The translations under genes and the position numbers were made by a program. Shown here one piece after another: positions 21,701 to 30,777 of a stretch of 64,000 nucleotides of DNA. Source of the stretch: Alteromonadaceae bacterium XY-R5 (lineage in GTDB: Bacteria; Pseudomonadota; Gammaproteobacteria; Enterobacterales; Alteromonadaceae). Under the pieces are notes generated by a model. That model was not told the DNA's origin, made no database searches, and was given only the letters and a program-made list of their open reading frames with translations. The stretch is from the NCBI GenBank assembly GCA_001660395.1, contig LXWE01000003.1:248001-312000 (forward strand), written 5' to 3'. Every line of letters starts with the position of its first letter. Within the stretch, counting starts at the first letter, position 1.

Positions 21701-23154
21701 CTGAAGAGGTCAATTACGGTGATGACACCAGTTTTGTCAGCACTATCTATAACATTCTGCGTTCCACCACTGAACCGTCGGTGATCACCTCCAGCATCAA
21801 ATCTATGCCAGCAGATGCAACGGCAACCGTCTATTTCACCGGTTTAAATACCAATTGGAACAGCAGCACCAGCGTCAGTCTGCTCGACAGCAGTGATGCT
21901 GAGCCTGATGGCATCAGCCTTACGGAATTGACTATCCACAGCCCAACGTTGTTATCGGTTAAAATTGCAGTTGCTGACACTGCAACATTACAGGCCCTGA
22001 ATATCATCACCCAAACCATCCTGGGTGAGGAGACAGAGTCAGCCGAAGGCGAAAACATCATTACCATAGTGGCTGCCACCAGTACTGAAACTGTGTTAAG
22101 CCTTACTCCTGTGAGGGTGGTACGCGGCGAAGACGCCAGTCTGACAATACAGGCTATCAATACCAGTTTCAGTGATGGTATGTCCGTCAGCCTGGGTTCG
22201 GGAGTCACGGTCAACGACATCACGATTGTTAGCGACACAGAGGCCAGCATTGATATCAGCGTGGCAAGCAGTGCACCTATCGGTTACCGAACCCTGACGG
22301 TAGAAAGCAATACGCTTAGCGATGCGCTGTTGATAGGTGCCACCAGTACCGTACCTGTGATTACAGCACTTGACCCAAGCAGCCTAAAACAGGGACAAAC
22401 CATCAGTCTGAGCGTGACCGGCAGTGGCACACACTTTGTGCAGGATGAAACAAGTGCCAATTTTGGCAGTGAAATCGTCGTCAATAGTGTCACGATCAAT
22501 TCGGCTACAGAGGCCATCGTTAACGTCAGTGTAAATCGTGAAGCCGATGTCGGATTTTACGATGTTACCCTGATGACGAATGACGAAAGTGCCACGCTAC
22601 TCAATGGTTTATATGTGGACATGCAAGTATTTGTCGCCATTCCCAGCGTTGTCGGCCTGAGTCAGTCTGAAGCAACCAGTACCCTGGAAGAGTCTCAACT
22701 GACACTGGGTACGGTGACCACCGCCGCCAGCGAAACGGTTGCAGCTGGACTGGTGATCAGCCAGTCTCCGGGCGCGGGAGAAGAAATTGCACAAGGAGAC
22801 AGCGTTGATCTGCTGATCTCCACTGGCAGTGAGGAAATCCTTATCGCCGTACCAGATGTTACCGGGCTAAGCCAAAGTGCAGCTGAAGCCGCCATTGAAG
22901 CGGCCGGATTAGAGGTGGGGACAATCACCCAGCAAAACAGCAGCAGTGTCGCTGAAGGACGGGTGATCAGTCAGTCTGAATCCGCCGGAAGCATGGTGGC
23001 AGAGGATACCATCATAGACTTGATCATCTCACTCGGTGCCAGCAGTAGCGACAACAACAATAGTGGCGGTGGTGGTGGAGCCATAAGCCTGCAGCTATGG
23101 TTAATGGCAATGCTCATTGGCTGGCGACGTTATTATGGAGAAACTAAAGCTTAG
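18790..23154 (+). CDS. Large secreted mosaic protein: HEYGH metallopeptidase motif, VWA, PPC-like, PASTA x2, GlyGly-CTERM-like tail
   Basis: A 1454-residue exported protein of unknown role. Order: signal peptide (1-28); beta-rich N region; a carboxypeptidase-regulatory-like beta domain (about 200-300); H-E-Y-G-H at 380-384, a zincin-type HExxH; a VWA domain starting with D-D-T-G-S-M-S at 656-662 (metal-ion-dependent adhesion site); a bacterial pre-peptidase-like beta domain (about 820-935); Ig/TIG-like beta repeats; two PASTA-like repeats (about 1280-1345 and 1352-1417); then a poly-Gly stretch, one membrane helix and W-R-R, which is the GlyGly-CTERM pattern processed by rhombosortase. This suggests transit to the cell surface and release or anchoring there. 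The gene overlaps the start of a lipoprotein gene by 20 bases. No characterised protein with this whole architecture is known to me. Confidence 0.85.
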   Translation: MTAKYFRVWFAACLCALLMSHSLPSFANTQKHLAISPAYPSTISAGENQQLYLNITLLSPADSLEIRASGSGSLSTSWHQQVNSTDISVSVPFLATDTSESGTMTLVLTGHSANDAELFQQVFQLYAEPGGNQLYLDHHSPLYAKLAANQALAAKGSTATHRLYRAKSIETNQLQQPDKQYLADSLVAKSLPVRQQKALAATPVSMTVSGYILWTDSAGNTHELPGAVVQVYDDDLAGDDLLLETSTDATGYYTAAISDDDIVAGPDIYIRVLARSNIADIKAVTDGAETYYMESEVYADQEDGSTLTISMTADNTTTAGQAFSVHHALVAGGAYISLLNGSAPAQITTRFPTTESTSLFNGTELHILQLDRWDWDVILHEYGHYIMDAYNFEANPGGRHSFNTNLSTDRGSKDVGVKLAWGEGWPTFFATSGLYQMGFAAKGIPNVGDMQYQDTEDASISIHMETGVGQGEDDELSVMTALWDLTDSAADSEDIALAPANLFSQIKADGSVKIGDVWAVLVASADNELKARYGKLFGNHRISPQQLTPADRATLSTSTRFSWRKNGAGPDNPLNANHVRFFDSDFATEVHDEDVGDTDNYTPSADDVSSILASGNLVRWVVTGKNTTTPTTATDSVEYWSDVRVLNGASVVFVIDDTGSMSEEISGVSAALSNYITYLEASLGEGETPPTIHLLTFKDSVTHRLTTNDLDAMRTAVESLTASGGGDCPEYSAHGLLAASELVSDGGTILLATDASAQPGVDMAAVISDLRSRGVTVNTILSGDCSSESFKPSARPDSQGKPGGDEDGDEVGGTLTDAGTATAIDLIGDTIDSASEILVDNEVIGSIEEYTDTDMFKISLDADQTYSITLQNISSTSYVLLALLDSEGNTQPIKQSGYTSYSLYAYYYLTSPALATFSVDTGGDYYLRLTGNTGTAYRFATSTDPFNELVSSSVQLFSVVSAETGGAFAKAEEVNYGDDTSFVSTIYNILRSTTEPSVITSSIKSMPADATATVYFTGLNTNWNSSTSVSLLDSSDAEPDGISLTELTIHSPTLLSVKIAVADTATLQALNIITQTILGEETESAEGENIITIVAATSTETVLSLTPVRVVRGEDASLTIQAINTSFSDGMSVSLGSGVTVNDITIVSDTEASIDISVASSAPIGYRTLTVESNTLSDALLIGATSTVPVITALDPSSLKQGQTISLSVTGSGTHFVQDETSANFGSEIVVNSVTINSATEAIVNVSVNREADVGFYDVTLMTNDESATLLNGLYVDMQVFVAIPSVVGLSQSEATSTLEESQLTLGTVTTAASETVAAGLVISQSPGAGEEIAQGDSVDLLISTGSEEILIAVPDVTGLSQSAAEAAIEAAGLEVGTITQQNSSSVAEGRVISQSESAGSMVAEDTIIDLIISLGASSSDNNNSGGGGGAISLQLWLMAMLIGWRRYYGETKA

Positions 23155-23569
23155 CGTAATTATTCTGGCACTGGCCTGGGTCAGTGCCTGTGATGATCCG
23201 TTACCCACCCAGTTGCAGTATCAGGTCATTGGTGGCAAAACCAATGCCCCCATAGAAATGCTGGAAGTCAATTGTGACAGTATGCAACTGCGCTTTCAGC
23301 ATGCCGAGCAACAACTGACAGCGCCACTGGATGCTGAGCAGTGTGATTATATTCAGCGACATTTTTCATCTTTATGCCGCAATGAAGAAGCACGCCAGTC
23401 TGGTGCAGATTTCGCCACTTACGATATGCATTGTCAGCTCGGTCCGGAACAAACGTCCCTGCATTGGATCGGGACGCTATCGGCTGCTCCCGCACAACTT
23501 TCCCAGTGGCATAAATACAGCAGGGGCCTGATTCAGCGTCACTGGCCCGGCGCGCGAAGTTACCCATGA
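23135..23569 (+). CDS. Small hypothetical lipoprotein overlapping the mosaic-protein gene
   Basis: A 144-residue product with a lipoprotein signal: M-E-K-L-K-L, hydrophobic stretch and lipobox V-S-A-C at about residues 16-19, then D-D, which in enterics would favour inner-membrane retention. The mature part has several cysteines (E-V-N-C-D, E-Q-C-D-Y, L-C-R-N, M-H-C-Q) that could form two disulfides. I chose the ATG at 23135 over the upstream TTG at 23117 because it gives the signal peptide directly. The start lies inside the end of the preceding gene, so it is translationally coupled to it and probably works with the surface protein. No family recognised. Confidence 0.78.
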   Translation: MEKLKLSVIILALAWVSACDDPLPTQLQYQVIGGKTNAPIEMLEVNCDSMQLRFQHAEQQLTAPLDAEQCDYIQRHFSSLCRNEEARQSGADFATYDMHCQLGPEQTSLHWIGTLSAAPAQLSQWHKYSRGLIQRHWPGARSYP

Positions 23570-23686
23570 ATCTCGTTAAGTGGATGAAAAGATAAGGCAA
23601 ATGTGACCCGAAAGAATTAGGGAAATGTTAGTATTTTCAAACAGTAAAACGCTGTATCCATCAACAAAAGCATAAGAAAGAAAAGA

Positions 23687-25213
23687 ATGAGAACAACACA
23701 CTACAGATTCAAACAGGCATTGCTTGGTCTCACCCTGGTGCTAAGTTTTGGCGTTTTGGCACAAAACCAACGGGAAATCGACGTCGACAGTCAGGTCGTC
23801 ACCGAACACAAGACCACCATCAAAGGTTCAAAGGTCACTTATAGTGCCACAACCGGAACTCAGCCAGTATGGGATGAAGAAGGCAATGCCGTTGCCAGCC
23901 TGTTTTACACCTACTACAAGCGCACCGACATTAAGGACGACAGCAAGCGCCCGCTGATTATGAGTTTTAATGGCGGCCCAGGTTCTGCATCTGTATGGAT
24001 GCACATTGCCTATACTGGCCCGCGTATCCTGAAAATTGATGATGAAGGCTACCCACTGCAGCCCTACGGCATTGAGTCTAACCCCTACTCGATTCTGGAC
24101 GTGGCCGATATCGTGTTTATCAATCCGGTTAACACTGGCTACAGCCGCATTCTGAAAGACAAAGAAGGTAAGCTGCCAGCCAAAGACAAACAGCAAAGCA
24201 TGTTCTTTGGCGTGAATGCAGACATCAAGTATTTGGCAGAATGGCTAAATACCTTTGTGACGCGCAATAACCGTTGGCGCTCACCTAAATACCTGATCGG
24301 CGAAAGCTACGGTACTACCCGCGTGTCTGGTCTGGCACAGGAACTACAAGATGCTCAGTGGATGTACCTTAATGGTGTCATCCTGGTGTCACCGACGGAT
24401 TTAGGCCTGGAGCGCGACGGTCCGGTGAAAGCCGCGAATCGCCTGCCCTACTTCGCTGCTGCGGCCTGGCATCACAACAAGCTGGCGCCAGAATATCAGC
24501 AACTCGCGCTGGAAGAGTTTTTACCTCAGGTAGAGAACTTTACGATCAGTACCTTAATCCCTGCCCTGACAAAAGGCGGCTTTATCGGTGCCGAAGAAAA
24601 ACGCCAGGTCATCCACCAAATGGCCAAATATGCAGGTATTTCTGAGACAGCTATCAGCCAAAATAATCTGGATGTGTCGCCTGACTTTTTCTGGAAAGAA
24701 TTGTTACGTGACGAAGGCAAAACCATTGGCCGCCTTGACAGCCGCTACCTGGGCATAGACGAAAAAGAAGCAGGCACCAGCCCCGATTACAATGCTGAAC
24801 TGACGTCCTGGTTACATTCATTTACGCCTGCAATAAACTATTACCTGCGTGAAGAACTGAATTATAAAACAGACCTGAAATACAATATGTTTGGCCCGGT
24901 TTATCCCTGGGATCGCAGCAATAACCACACAGGTGAGGGTTTGCGTAAAGCCATGGCAGAAAACCCGTATCTGAAGGTCATGATCCAATCGGGCTATTAC
25001 GATGGTGCCTGTAACTACTTTGATGCCAAATACGATATGTGGCACATCGATCCCAGCGGCAAAATGCAGGATCGTTTCTCGTTCAAGGGTTACCGCAGTG
25101 GGCATATGATGTATTTGCGTCGTGCCGACCTTGAAAAAGCCAACCAGGATATTCGCGAATTTATCCAGTCCAGTCTGCCATCAGATGGACAGGCCGCAGA
25201 ATACGCACGCTAG
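23687..25213 (+). CDS. Exported S10-family serine carboxypeptidase
   Basis: Serine carboxypeptidase of the alpha/beta-hydrolase fold, removing C-terminal residues from peptides outside the cytoplasm. A signal peptide covers residues 1-25 (V-L-A-Q). The oxyanion region N-G-G-P-G-S-A-S is near 95, the nucleophile is in G-E-S-Y-G-T near residue 206, the acid in Y-Y-D-G-A-C-N-Y near 445, and the histidine in S-G-H-M-M-Y near 472. The 508 residues match bacterial S10 enzymes. It has its own start region, with AAGAAAAGA before the ATG, and ends at a terminator shared with the convergent TonB receptor gene. Confidence 0.92.
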   Translation: MRTTHYRFKQALLGLTLVLSFGVLAQNQREIDVDSQVVTEHKTTIKGSKVTYSATTGTQPVWDEEGNAVASLFYTYYKRTDIKDDSKRPLIMSFNGGPGSASVWMHIAYTGPRILKIDDEGYPLQPYGIESNPYSILDVADIVFINPVNTGYSRILKDKEGKLPAKDKQQSMFFGVNADIKYLAEWLNTFVTRNNRWRSPKYLIGESYGTTRVSGLAQELQDAQWMYLNGVILVSPTDLGLERDGPVKAANRLPYFAAAAWHHNKLAPEYQQLALEEFLPQVENFTISTLIPALTKGGFIGAEEKRQVIHQMAKYAGISETAISQNNLDVSPDFFWKELLRDEGKTIGRLDSRYLGIDEKEAGTSPDYNAELTSWLHSFTPAINYYLREELNYKTDLKYNMFGPVYPWDRSNNHTGEGLRKAMAENPYLKVMIQSGYYDGACNYFDAKYDMWHIDPSGKMQDRFSFKGYRSGHMMYLRRADLEKANQDIREFIQSSLPSDGQAAEYAR

Positions 25214-25235
25214 TTGTTGCGCAAGTTGAACTAAA

Positions 25236-25265
25236 AAAAATGGCCGGATTGACCGGCCATTTTTA
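25236..25265. terminator. Bidirectional terminator between S10 peptidase and TonB receptor
   Basis: 12-bp stem AAAAATGGCCGG (25236-25247) and CCGGCCATTTTT (25253-25264), 5-base loop. T-runs are present on both strands, so it serves both convergent genes. Confidence 0.92.
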
Positions 25266-25288
25266 TTTCCAGGGAGAGAACAAACCGA

Positions 25289-28200
25289 TTAGAACTTCAG
25301 TTTGGCACCGACATAAGCGTAACGCCCTACACCACCACCATAGGCACTGTTGAAGTTGCCCGTTCCGGTTTCGTAGTTATCACCGCCATTAGGAATAAAT
25401 GGCCCTTTGTCGTTAAACAGGTTGCGGATCCCCCCATAAATATCCATTTCCATCTCTTTATTTGCTTCGAAGTTCAGGCTGTAATTCACCGAAATATCGT
25501 GCGTAATGTAGGATGGATAGAACAGGTATTTAGGCGTTTCCGGATTTTCTACCGCACTTTCATCGCCAGCTTCCAGTGCAGCCTGATTGGCAGCATAAAG
25601 CTCTTTCCACTCTTCCACGCGCTCATGGCTGTCTACGATGTCGCTCTTATATTTAGTGCGCCATGTAATACGCCAGTCATCTTTATGCCAGGTTAATGAC
25701 ACAGCAGCCTGGTCAGTAAATACCCCATAATAGAGTGCGCCGTTGTATTCCGTTTTTTCCAGTCCATCAACGCCTTCGTAAGTAGAAGAACGTTCAATCA
25801 CGTGGTTCATGTTGGCTTTCAACTTCAGTTTACCGTACGAACCTATGTCGTAGTCGTAAACCATGCTTAAATCCCAGCCTTTCGCCTTTTCCTGCGCCAG
25901 GTTATATTCCATTTGCAGGATTTGGGTGATTTGTCCCTCGGAGTCACGGGTAATCAAATCACAGAAGGGATTATCACCACCCAGGGTGACTGAACTGTCA
26001 TAACACTGAGACATAATGTCAGCGTTTGATACGGACGTAATCGCGTCATCAATCTGAATGTTATACAGGTCAAGGGCGATGTTCAGTGAATCAATCGGGT
26101 TCAGGGTTAGGCCCAGTGTATAAGTATCCGCCGTTTCTTCTTTTAACTCCGAGTTACCCGCATTAGGAGAATATCCCGAGTTTTCATCTTCAAACACCCC
26201 TTCCGCTTCAATCGCTGCGGCAATACCTGCATCTAAACGGCAGTTATCATGTCCAGCGCCCGTCGATGTTGCCGTTACGCCATCACAGATATCGGTAAAG
26301 CTGTCATAATCGCCACGCGCGGGTGACATCAGCTCAGTAATGGTTGGCGCACGCTGTGAACGGGCATAGTTAGCACGTAAGCCGTAACCTTCCACTGGCT
26401 CCCAGAATAACCCCAATCGATAGCTGGACATCAAATCCACGTTATCAATGTTGTAATCGGCTAAGCGCAGTGACGCTTCTAAATCTAAACGCTTGGCCAG
26501 GGTGACATCTTTTAACAGAGGTACCGTAGTTTCAGCAAAGGCTTCCATTACATGGATAGAACCTTTAAAGCTGGGGACATCGTTAAAGGTAATTGCCAGC
26601 GTACGCATTTCTTCATCGACGCGGACTTGCTGAGAGTCACGACGGAATTCAAAACCAAATGCAGCGGAGACATTACCGGCAGGCAGAGTGAACAAATCGC
26701 CAGTCATATAGCCACTGACATCTAATTGGCGAATGTCGGTGCGGATCCAGGGATTAACACGGATCCAGTCCGCCATTTCATCAGTGATGCTATCGTTTCC
26801 GAACAGGTTAATGGCCACACAGCCAGCCGCACGGGCATCGGCATCCGCACACTGAATCGAACCATCGTCCGCATATTCGGCATCTAATGCCTGACTTAAA
26901 CGGACCAGACTGATTTCATTTTGACGATCCTGCTGCTGACGGAAACTACCGTACGACATCGCTAGTTCCCAGTCCCAGTCTCCGCTGAAGGCTGTTCCTT
27001 CCAGACTGGCAATGGCACGGATGGTGCGACGTTTATTATCATTAACCACGTTGCCCACTTCAGTAAAACGGCGGTACCAGCTAATGCTGCTGCCTGCGTT
27101 TTCTGCGATCTCAGCAGGCGCATATGGGTTATCCGGGCTCATTGAGCCAGCACTGATCAGTTCAGACGTGCCATCAGCATACACCGCTAACTCTTCACTG
27201 GAATAAGCGAAACCATTGGCCGATTTAACGTTATGTGAAAACGTATCGCTGTAGTGGAGCTGCGTTTTCAGACTGATGTCATCCGTCAGGTCGTAGTCAA
27301 ATTTAAGGGCTGCCGTAAGCTTATCGTTAGGTATTTTCAGGTTACCCTCAATGTAGGTGTTGTAACCGTCAACATAACGATTCATGTCGGTGCTTAATTC
27401 GTTGTTCGAATTGTAGAAATAGTCATATCCTTCAAAACGACCGCCTGGAATATACGAACTCAGATAAACCCAGTCAGATTTATCGATATCGCGCATGCAC
27501 TGATAACCGTCAACTGTGTACATCTCATTACACATGTTGGTTGTATCGTAATTGTAGTAAGCCAGAGTACTGGAACGATCGCGATCTGTTTTCTTCAAAC
27601 CATACTCACGATCCCATGAAATTGCGCCAAACAGGAAACCGCGGGCACCATCAATCTCGGTACCATAACCAATGTCGATAGAGGTTTCTTCACCACCACC
27701 ATCGGTCGTTGTACCTGCACGTGCATCAATTTCAAAACCCGTTTTACTGCTTTCGGTGATGATGTTAACCACCCCGGCAATGGCATCCGAACCATATACA
27801 GCCGAAGCGCCACCACTAATAACTTCTACACGATCAACAAACGCCGAAGGAATGGTACTCAGGCTAACGTAGTTGCCGCTATAGCTGTTTGAAACAACAC
27901 GTCGTCCATCAATTAATGTCAGAGTACGGTTGGTGCCTAAATCACGCAGGTCAATGGTAGACAAACCTGTGTTTTGCACACTTGACTGGGAATTCGTATT
28001 GCTTACGCCGGCGCTGATAGATGGCATTTCATCTACCAAAATATCGGCCAGCTCACTCAAACCGCTATCGTCAATTTCTTCCCCACTCATCAGCATCATG
28101 GGGGTTGCCATTGAGAAGCTGTCGCGTTTAATGCGTGAACCGGTTACGGTAATTTTTTCATCAACCTTTTTTGTCGGTTCAGCGGCGGTTGCCTGCGTCG

Positions 28201-28327
28201 CAGCTTCGGCACTGGAGACTTCGACATCTTGTAACTGGCTGGCTTGGGTTTCCGCTGCGCCTGCATAGGCAGTCAAAGAACCAAACAACGCAGCCTGAAT
28301 TGCTATGTGTAACAAGTTTCTCTTCAT
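25289..28327 (-). CDS. TonB-dependent outer-membrane receptor
   Basis: Outer-membrane active transporter of 1012 residues. Signal peptide (1-24, ending A-Y-A-G-A-A), then a short linker that should hold the TonB box, a plug domain (about 55-190) with V-T-G-S-R-I-K-R, L-R-D-L-G-T-N-R-T-L-T-L-I-D-G-R-R and G-A-S-A-V-Y-G-S-D-A-I-A-G-V-V-N-I-I, and a large beta barrel ending in A-K-L-K-F with the C-terminal aromatic. The plug signatures are those of the large receptors marine bacteria use for peptides or carbohydrates rather than siderophore receptors. It lies between an S10 carboxypeptidase and, across a divergent regulator, an M16 peptidase, which suggests peptide uptake; that is inference. Confidence 0.93.
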   Translation of the reverse strand: MKRNLLHIAIQAALFGSLTAYAGAAETQASQLQDVEVSSAEAATQATAAEPTKKVDEKITVTGSRIKRDSFSMATPMMLMSGEEIDDSGLSELADILVDEMPSISAGVSNTNSQSSVQNTGLSTIDLRDLGTNRTLTLIDGRRVVSNSYSGNYVSLSTIPSAFVDRVEVISGGASAVYGSDAIAGVVNIITESSKTGFEIDARAGTTTDGGGEETSIDIGYGTEIDGARGFLFGAISWDREYGLKKTDRDRSSTLAYYNYDTTNMCNEMYTVDGYQCMRDIDKSDWVYLSSYIPGGRFEGYDYFYNSNNELSTDMNRYVDGYNTYIEGNLKIPNDKLTAALKFDYDLTDDISLKTQLHYSDTFSHNVKSANGFAYSSEELAVYADGTSELISAGSMSPDNPYAPAEIAENAGSSISWYRRFTEVGNVVNDNKRRTIRAIASLEGTAFSGDWDWELAMSYGSFRQQQDRQNEISLVRLSQALDAEYADDGSIQCADADARAAGCVAINLFGNDSITDEMADWIRVNPWIRTDIRQLDVSGYMTGDLFTLPAGNVSAAFGFEFRRDSQQVRVDEEMRTLAITFNDVPSFKGSIHVMEAFAETTVPLLKDVTLAKRLDLEASLRLADYNIDNVDLMSSYRLGLFWEPVEGYGLRANYARSQRAPTITELMSPARGDYDSFTDICDGVTATSTGAGHDNCRLDAGIAAAIEAEGVFEDENSGYSPNAGNSELKEETADTYTLGLTLNPIDSLNIALDLYNIQIDDAITSVSNADIMSQCYDSSVTLGGDNPFCDLITRDSEGQITQILQMEYNLAQEKAKGWDLSMVYDYDIGSYGKLKLKANMNHVIERSSTYEGVDGLEKTEYNGALYYGVFTDQAAVSLTWHKDDWRITWRTKYKSDIVDSHERVEEWKELYAANQAALEAGDESAVENPETPKYLFYPSYITHDISVNYSLNFEANKEMEMDIYGGIRNLFNDKGPFIPNGGDNYETGTGNFNSAYGGGVGRYAYVGAKLKF

Positions 28328-28635
28328 GGTGGTTTTCCTTGCTCGGATGTTTTTATTTTTAGTCTGTGGCCAAGCGCAATTTCCGAGTTAATGCGCCATA
28401 ACTAATCTTTTATTCAACACCTCGCAAGGCTGCAATACGCCAGACTCGTTTCTACCTCAGTTATATATCTACCCAACATCTATTCGTAAAATTATTATTT
28501 AAAAACAATAATTTAAATAAATACAAAAAGTTAAAAACGCCAACCAACAAGACGAGTATTCTTGCTTGAAAGAGGGCGTTAAGGTAAAGTTTTCGCCATA
28601 ATTTATTACAATGCCGGTGCCGTTGCCGCTTAGAT
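28328..28635. promoter_or_regulatory. Divergent regulatory region with perfect inverted repeat
   Basis: The 308-base A/T-rich gap between the TonB receptor and the winged-helix regulator holds no gene. It contains a perfect 8-bp inverted repeat with a 10-base spacer (AAATTATT 28489-28496, AATAATTT 28507-28514), a candidate operator for the adjacent regulator. Confidence 0.4.
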
Positions 28636-30777
28636 ATGAACCATGGATCAGACTACCTGTTAGGAAGCTGTCGAGTAGAACCTGACGCAAACATGATTCA
28701 CCTGGAAAGTGGTGAAGCACTTAACCTCCAGCCTAAATTTATCGATGTGCTGTTTCAGCTGGCCAACGCTTATCCGAATGTCGTTTCTCGCCAACACCTT
28801 ATCGATACCGTCTGGGATGGCAATGGCTATGTGGGTGAAAAAGCGCTGACCAACGCCATCTGGCATTTGCGTCAGGCGCTTAAAAGCGCGGATGACGGTG
28901 AAGTGATCAGCACCATTCGAAAGAGTGGTTACCGGCTGTTACTGTCCCCCATTTTTCAGACGCCTGCTGAACCAGAAACGGTAACCCTAACCACCGGCGA
29001 ACAGACGACCTCAGCAATCGAACCCAGACATAAATGGTTATATCCGCTGTTCTCTGTCGCACTGTTCGTTATGCTTGCGGTAATTGTCTGGCAGGGATTC
29101 ACACCAAAGCCCCCTTCTCTCATACAGCGGCTTTCTGGTGATTCATTCCAAGTGACATCAGAGCCGGGACTGGAATTAATGCCTTCCACCTCCAAAGATG
29201 GACGCTATCTGGTGTATCAGTGGAGTCCACCCGGACATGCCACCAATCTTTATCGTCGCGACCTGAGTCAACCTAACGTACCGGCCAATCAGATTACATT
29301 TGATGATCTAAAACAGTCGCGTTCGGTCTGGAGTAATGATGGAAAGTTTCTGTATTTATCCCGCCGGGATAAGGAAACAGGACAATGTGATATTGTTCGT
29401 CTGGCGCTAACTAGCCTCGAAGAATCCATACTGGGTCATTGTATCGCCGAGCCCGGTCCATCCTACTTAGATTTGAACAAAGACAATCGCACTTTGGCTT
29501 ACTATGGTCTGGAATTTCCGGATAAGCATGGCGGGATATATCTGCTCGATGTCACTGCTCAAAATGCAAAGCCAGTGCGGTTATCCTGTCAGGATTGCGA
29601 TTACACCGACAAAGATGTGGCCTTTTCGCCAAGCGGTAAGCTTTTGGCCGTTAGCCGCCGTAAAGGAAGATATAGCGAAGATATTTATCTGCTTAATCTG
29701 GCCACAGGTGCAGAACAGCAAATCACCAAAGGGGTAATGGATATCGTTGGTTTTACCTGGTTAGCGACAGATGACAAACTGGTCTATGCCTTACAGGAAG
29801 CCGACAACCGTAAAGGTTTTCTAATCGATTTGGCTTCTAAGCAGCAGTATCCGCTTAAATTCGATGGCTTCAGCTACCCAACGTATAATCCCGATACGCA
29901 AACCCTGTTCTATCAGCGTCGTCTTGAACAATACAATATCGACGCGATCAATCTGAATGACAGTGGTGCAAGCGCCCCGGATACTGTGCTGCAGGCCCAA
30001 TTTAATTATAAGGATGCCGATTTCAGCCCTGCCACCAATAAGATTGCCTACCTGTCGAATGAATCCGGTAGCTACGAGATTTGGTCGAAATCGATCAATG
30101 GCCTGGAACGGGAAAAACTGACAGAGTTGCATCGCCCTATCTACTATCCAATCTGGTCTCACGATGGCAGTAAACTGGCGTTTATGATGGCCGATGCCGA
30201 CAGTACCTCCACCAGCAATGCTTTGTATGTGTTAGACATTGCCACTCGCCGCCTAACCCGGGTGACATCGGACTATCATCGCCATGATATTCCTAGCTGG
30301 TCATATGATGACAGTGCCTTAATAAGCCACGTATTTGATGCTGAGAAGAATGGGGTTTACCGGTTTGATCTCAGCAGTAAAACCCAGACGCTAATGCCGC
30401 TACCCAAAGCAAGGCTGGTGCATTACTTAACCCAGGACACCGTCCTGTACAGTAATCCAAAACATGAAATTTGGCTGAAAAATCTGAGCACGGGCGAGCG
30501 CACCATACAACTTAAGCAAAACGCGCAACTAAGCCCGTATTCCTGGCTCGCCACCAGTGAAGGTATCTACTATGTCACCAATGATGGCGATTATCATGAT
30601 ATTAATTATCTTGATCTCTCTAGCCACCAAACTCAACTGATTCAGCGTATACAAAGGCAGGAAGAGAGTTTTCGTGCCAGAAACCCGCTGACACTCGATA
30701 CTCTCAACCACCGTTTGCTATATACCAACTTCCAGTTTTATCAGTCAGACATTCGAAAAATAACTCTGCAGCCCTAA
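28636..30777 (+). CDS. Membrane-bound winged-helix regulator with PD40/TolB-like repeats (CadC-like)
   Basis: One-component transmembrane regulator. Residues 5-100 form an OmpR-type winged helix (L-N-L-Q-P-K-F-I-D-V-L, then W-H-L-R-Q-A-L and I-R-K-S-G-Y-R-L). A single membrane helix lies at about 132-152. The periplasmic part, about 550 residues, is a beta-propeller with repeated S-x-D-G-R/K and W-S-x-D motifs typical of PD40/TolB blades. Like CadC and ToxR it should bind DNA from the membrane. It is divergent from the TonB receptor and its stop shares bases with the stop of the convergent M16 gene. The TonB receptor is the likely target; the signal is unknown. Confidence 0.88.
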   Translation: MNHGSDYLLGSCRVEPDANMIHLESGEALNLQPKFIDVLFQLANAYPNVVSRQHLIDTVWDGNGYVGEKALTNAIWHLRQALKSADDGEVISTIRKSGYRLLLSPIFQTPAEPETVTLTTGEQTTSAIEPRHKWLYPLFSVALFVMLAVIVWQGFTPKPPSLIQRLSGDSFQVTSEPGLELMPSTSKDGRYLVYQWSPPGHATNLYRRDLSQPNVPANQITFDDLKQSRSVWSNDGKFLYLSRRDKETGQCDIVRLALTSLEESILGHCIAEPGPSYLDLNKDNRTLAYYGLEFPDKHGGIYLLDVTAQNAKPVRLSCQDCDYTDKDVAFSPSGKLLAVSRRKGRYSEDIYLLNLATGAEQQITKGVMDIVGFTWLATDDKLVYALQEADNRKGFLIDLASKQQYPLKFDGFSYPTYNPDTQTLFYQRRLEQYNIDAINLNDSGASAPDTVLQAQFNYKDADFSPATNKIAYLSNESGSYEIWSKSINGLEREKLTELHRPIYYPIWSHDGSKLAFMMADADSTSTSNALYVLDIATRRLTRVTSDYHRHDIPSWSYDDSALISHVFDAEKNGVYRFDLSSKTQTLMPLPKARLVHYLTQDTVLYSNPKHEIWLKNLSTGERTIQLKQNAQLSPYSWLATSEGIYYVTNDGDYHDINYLDLSSHQTQLIQRIQRQEESFRARNPLTLDTLNHRLLYTNFQFYQSDIRKITLQP

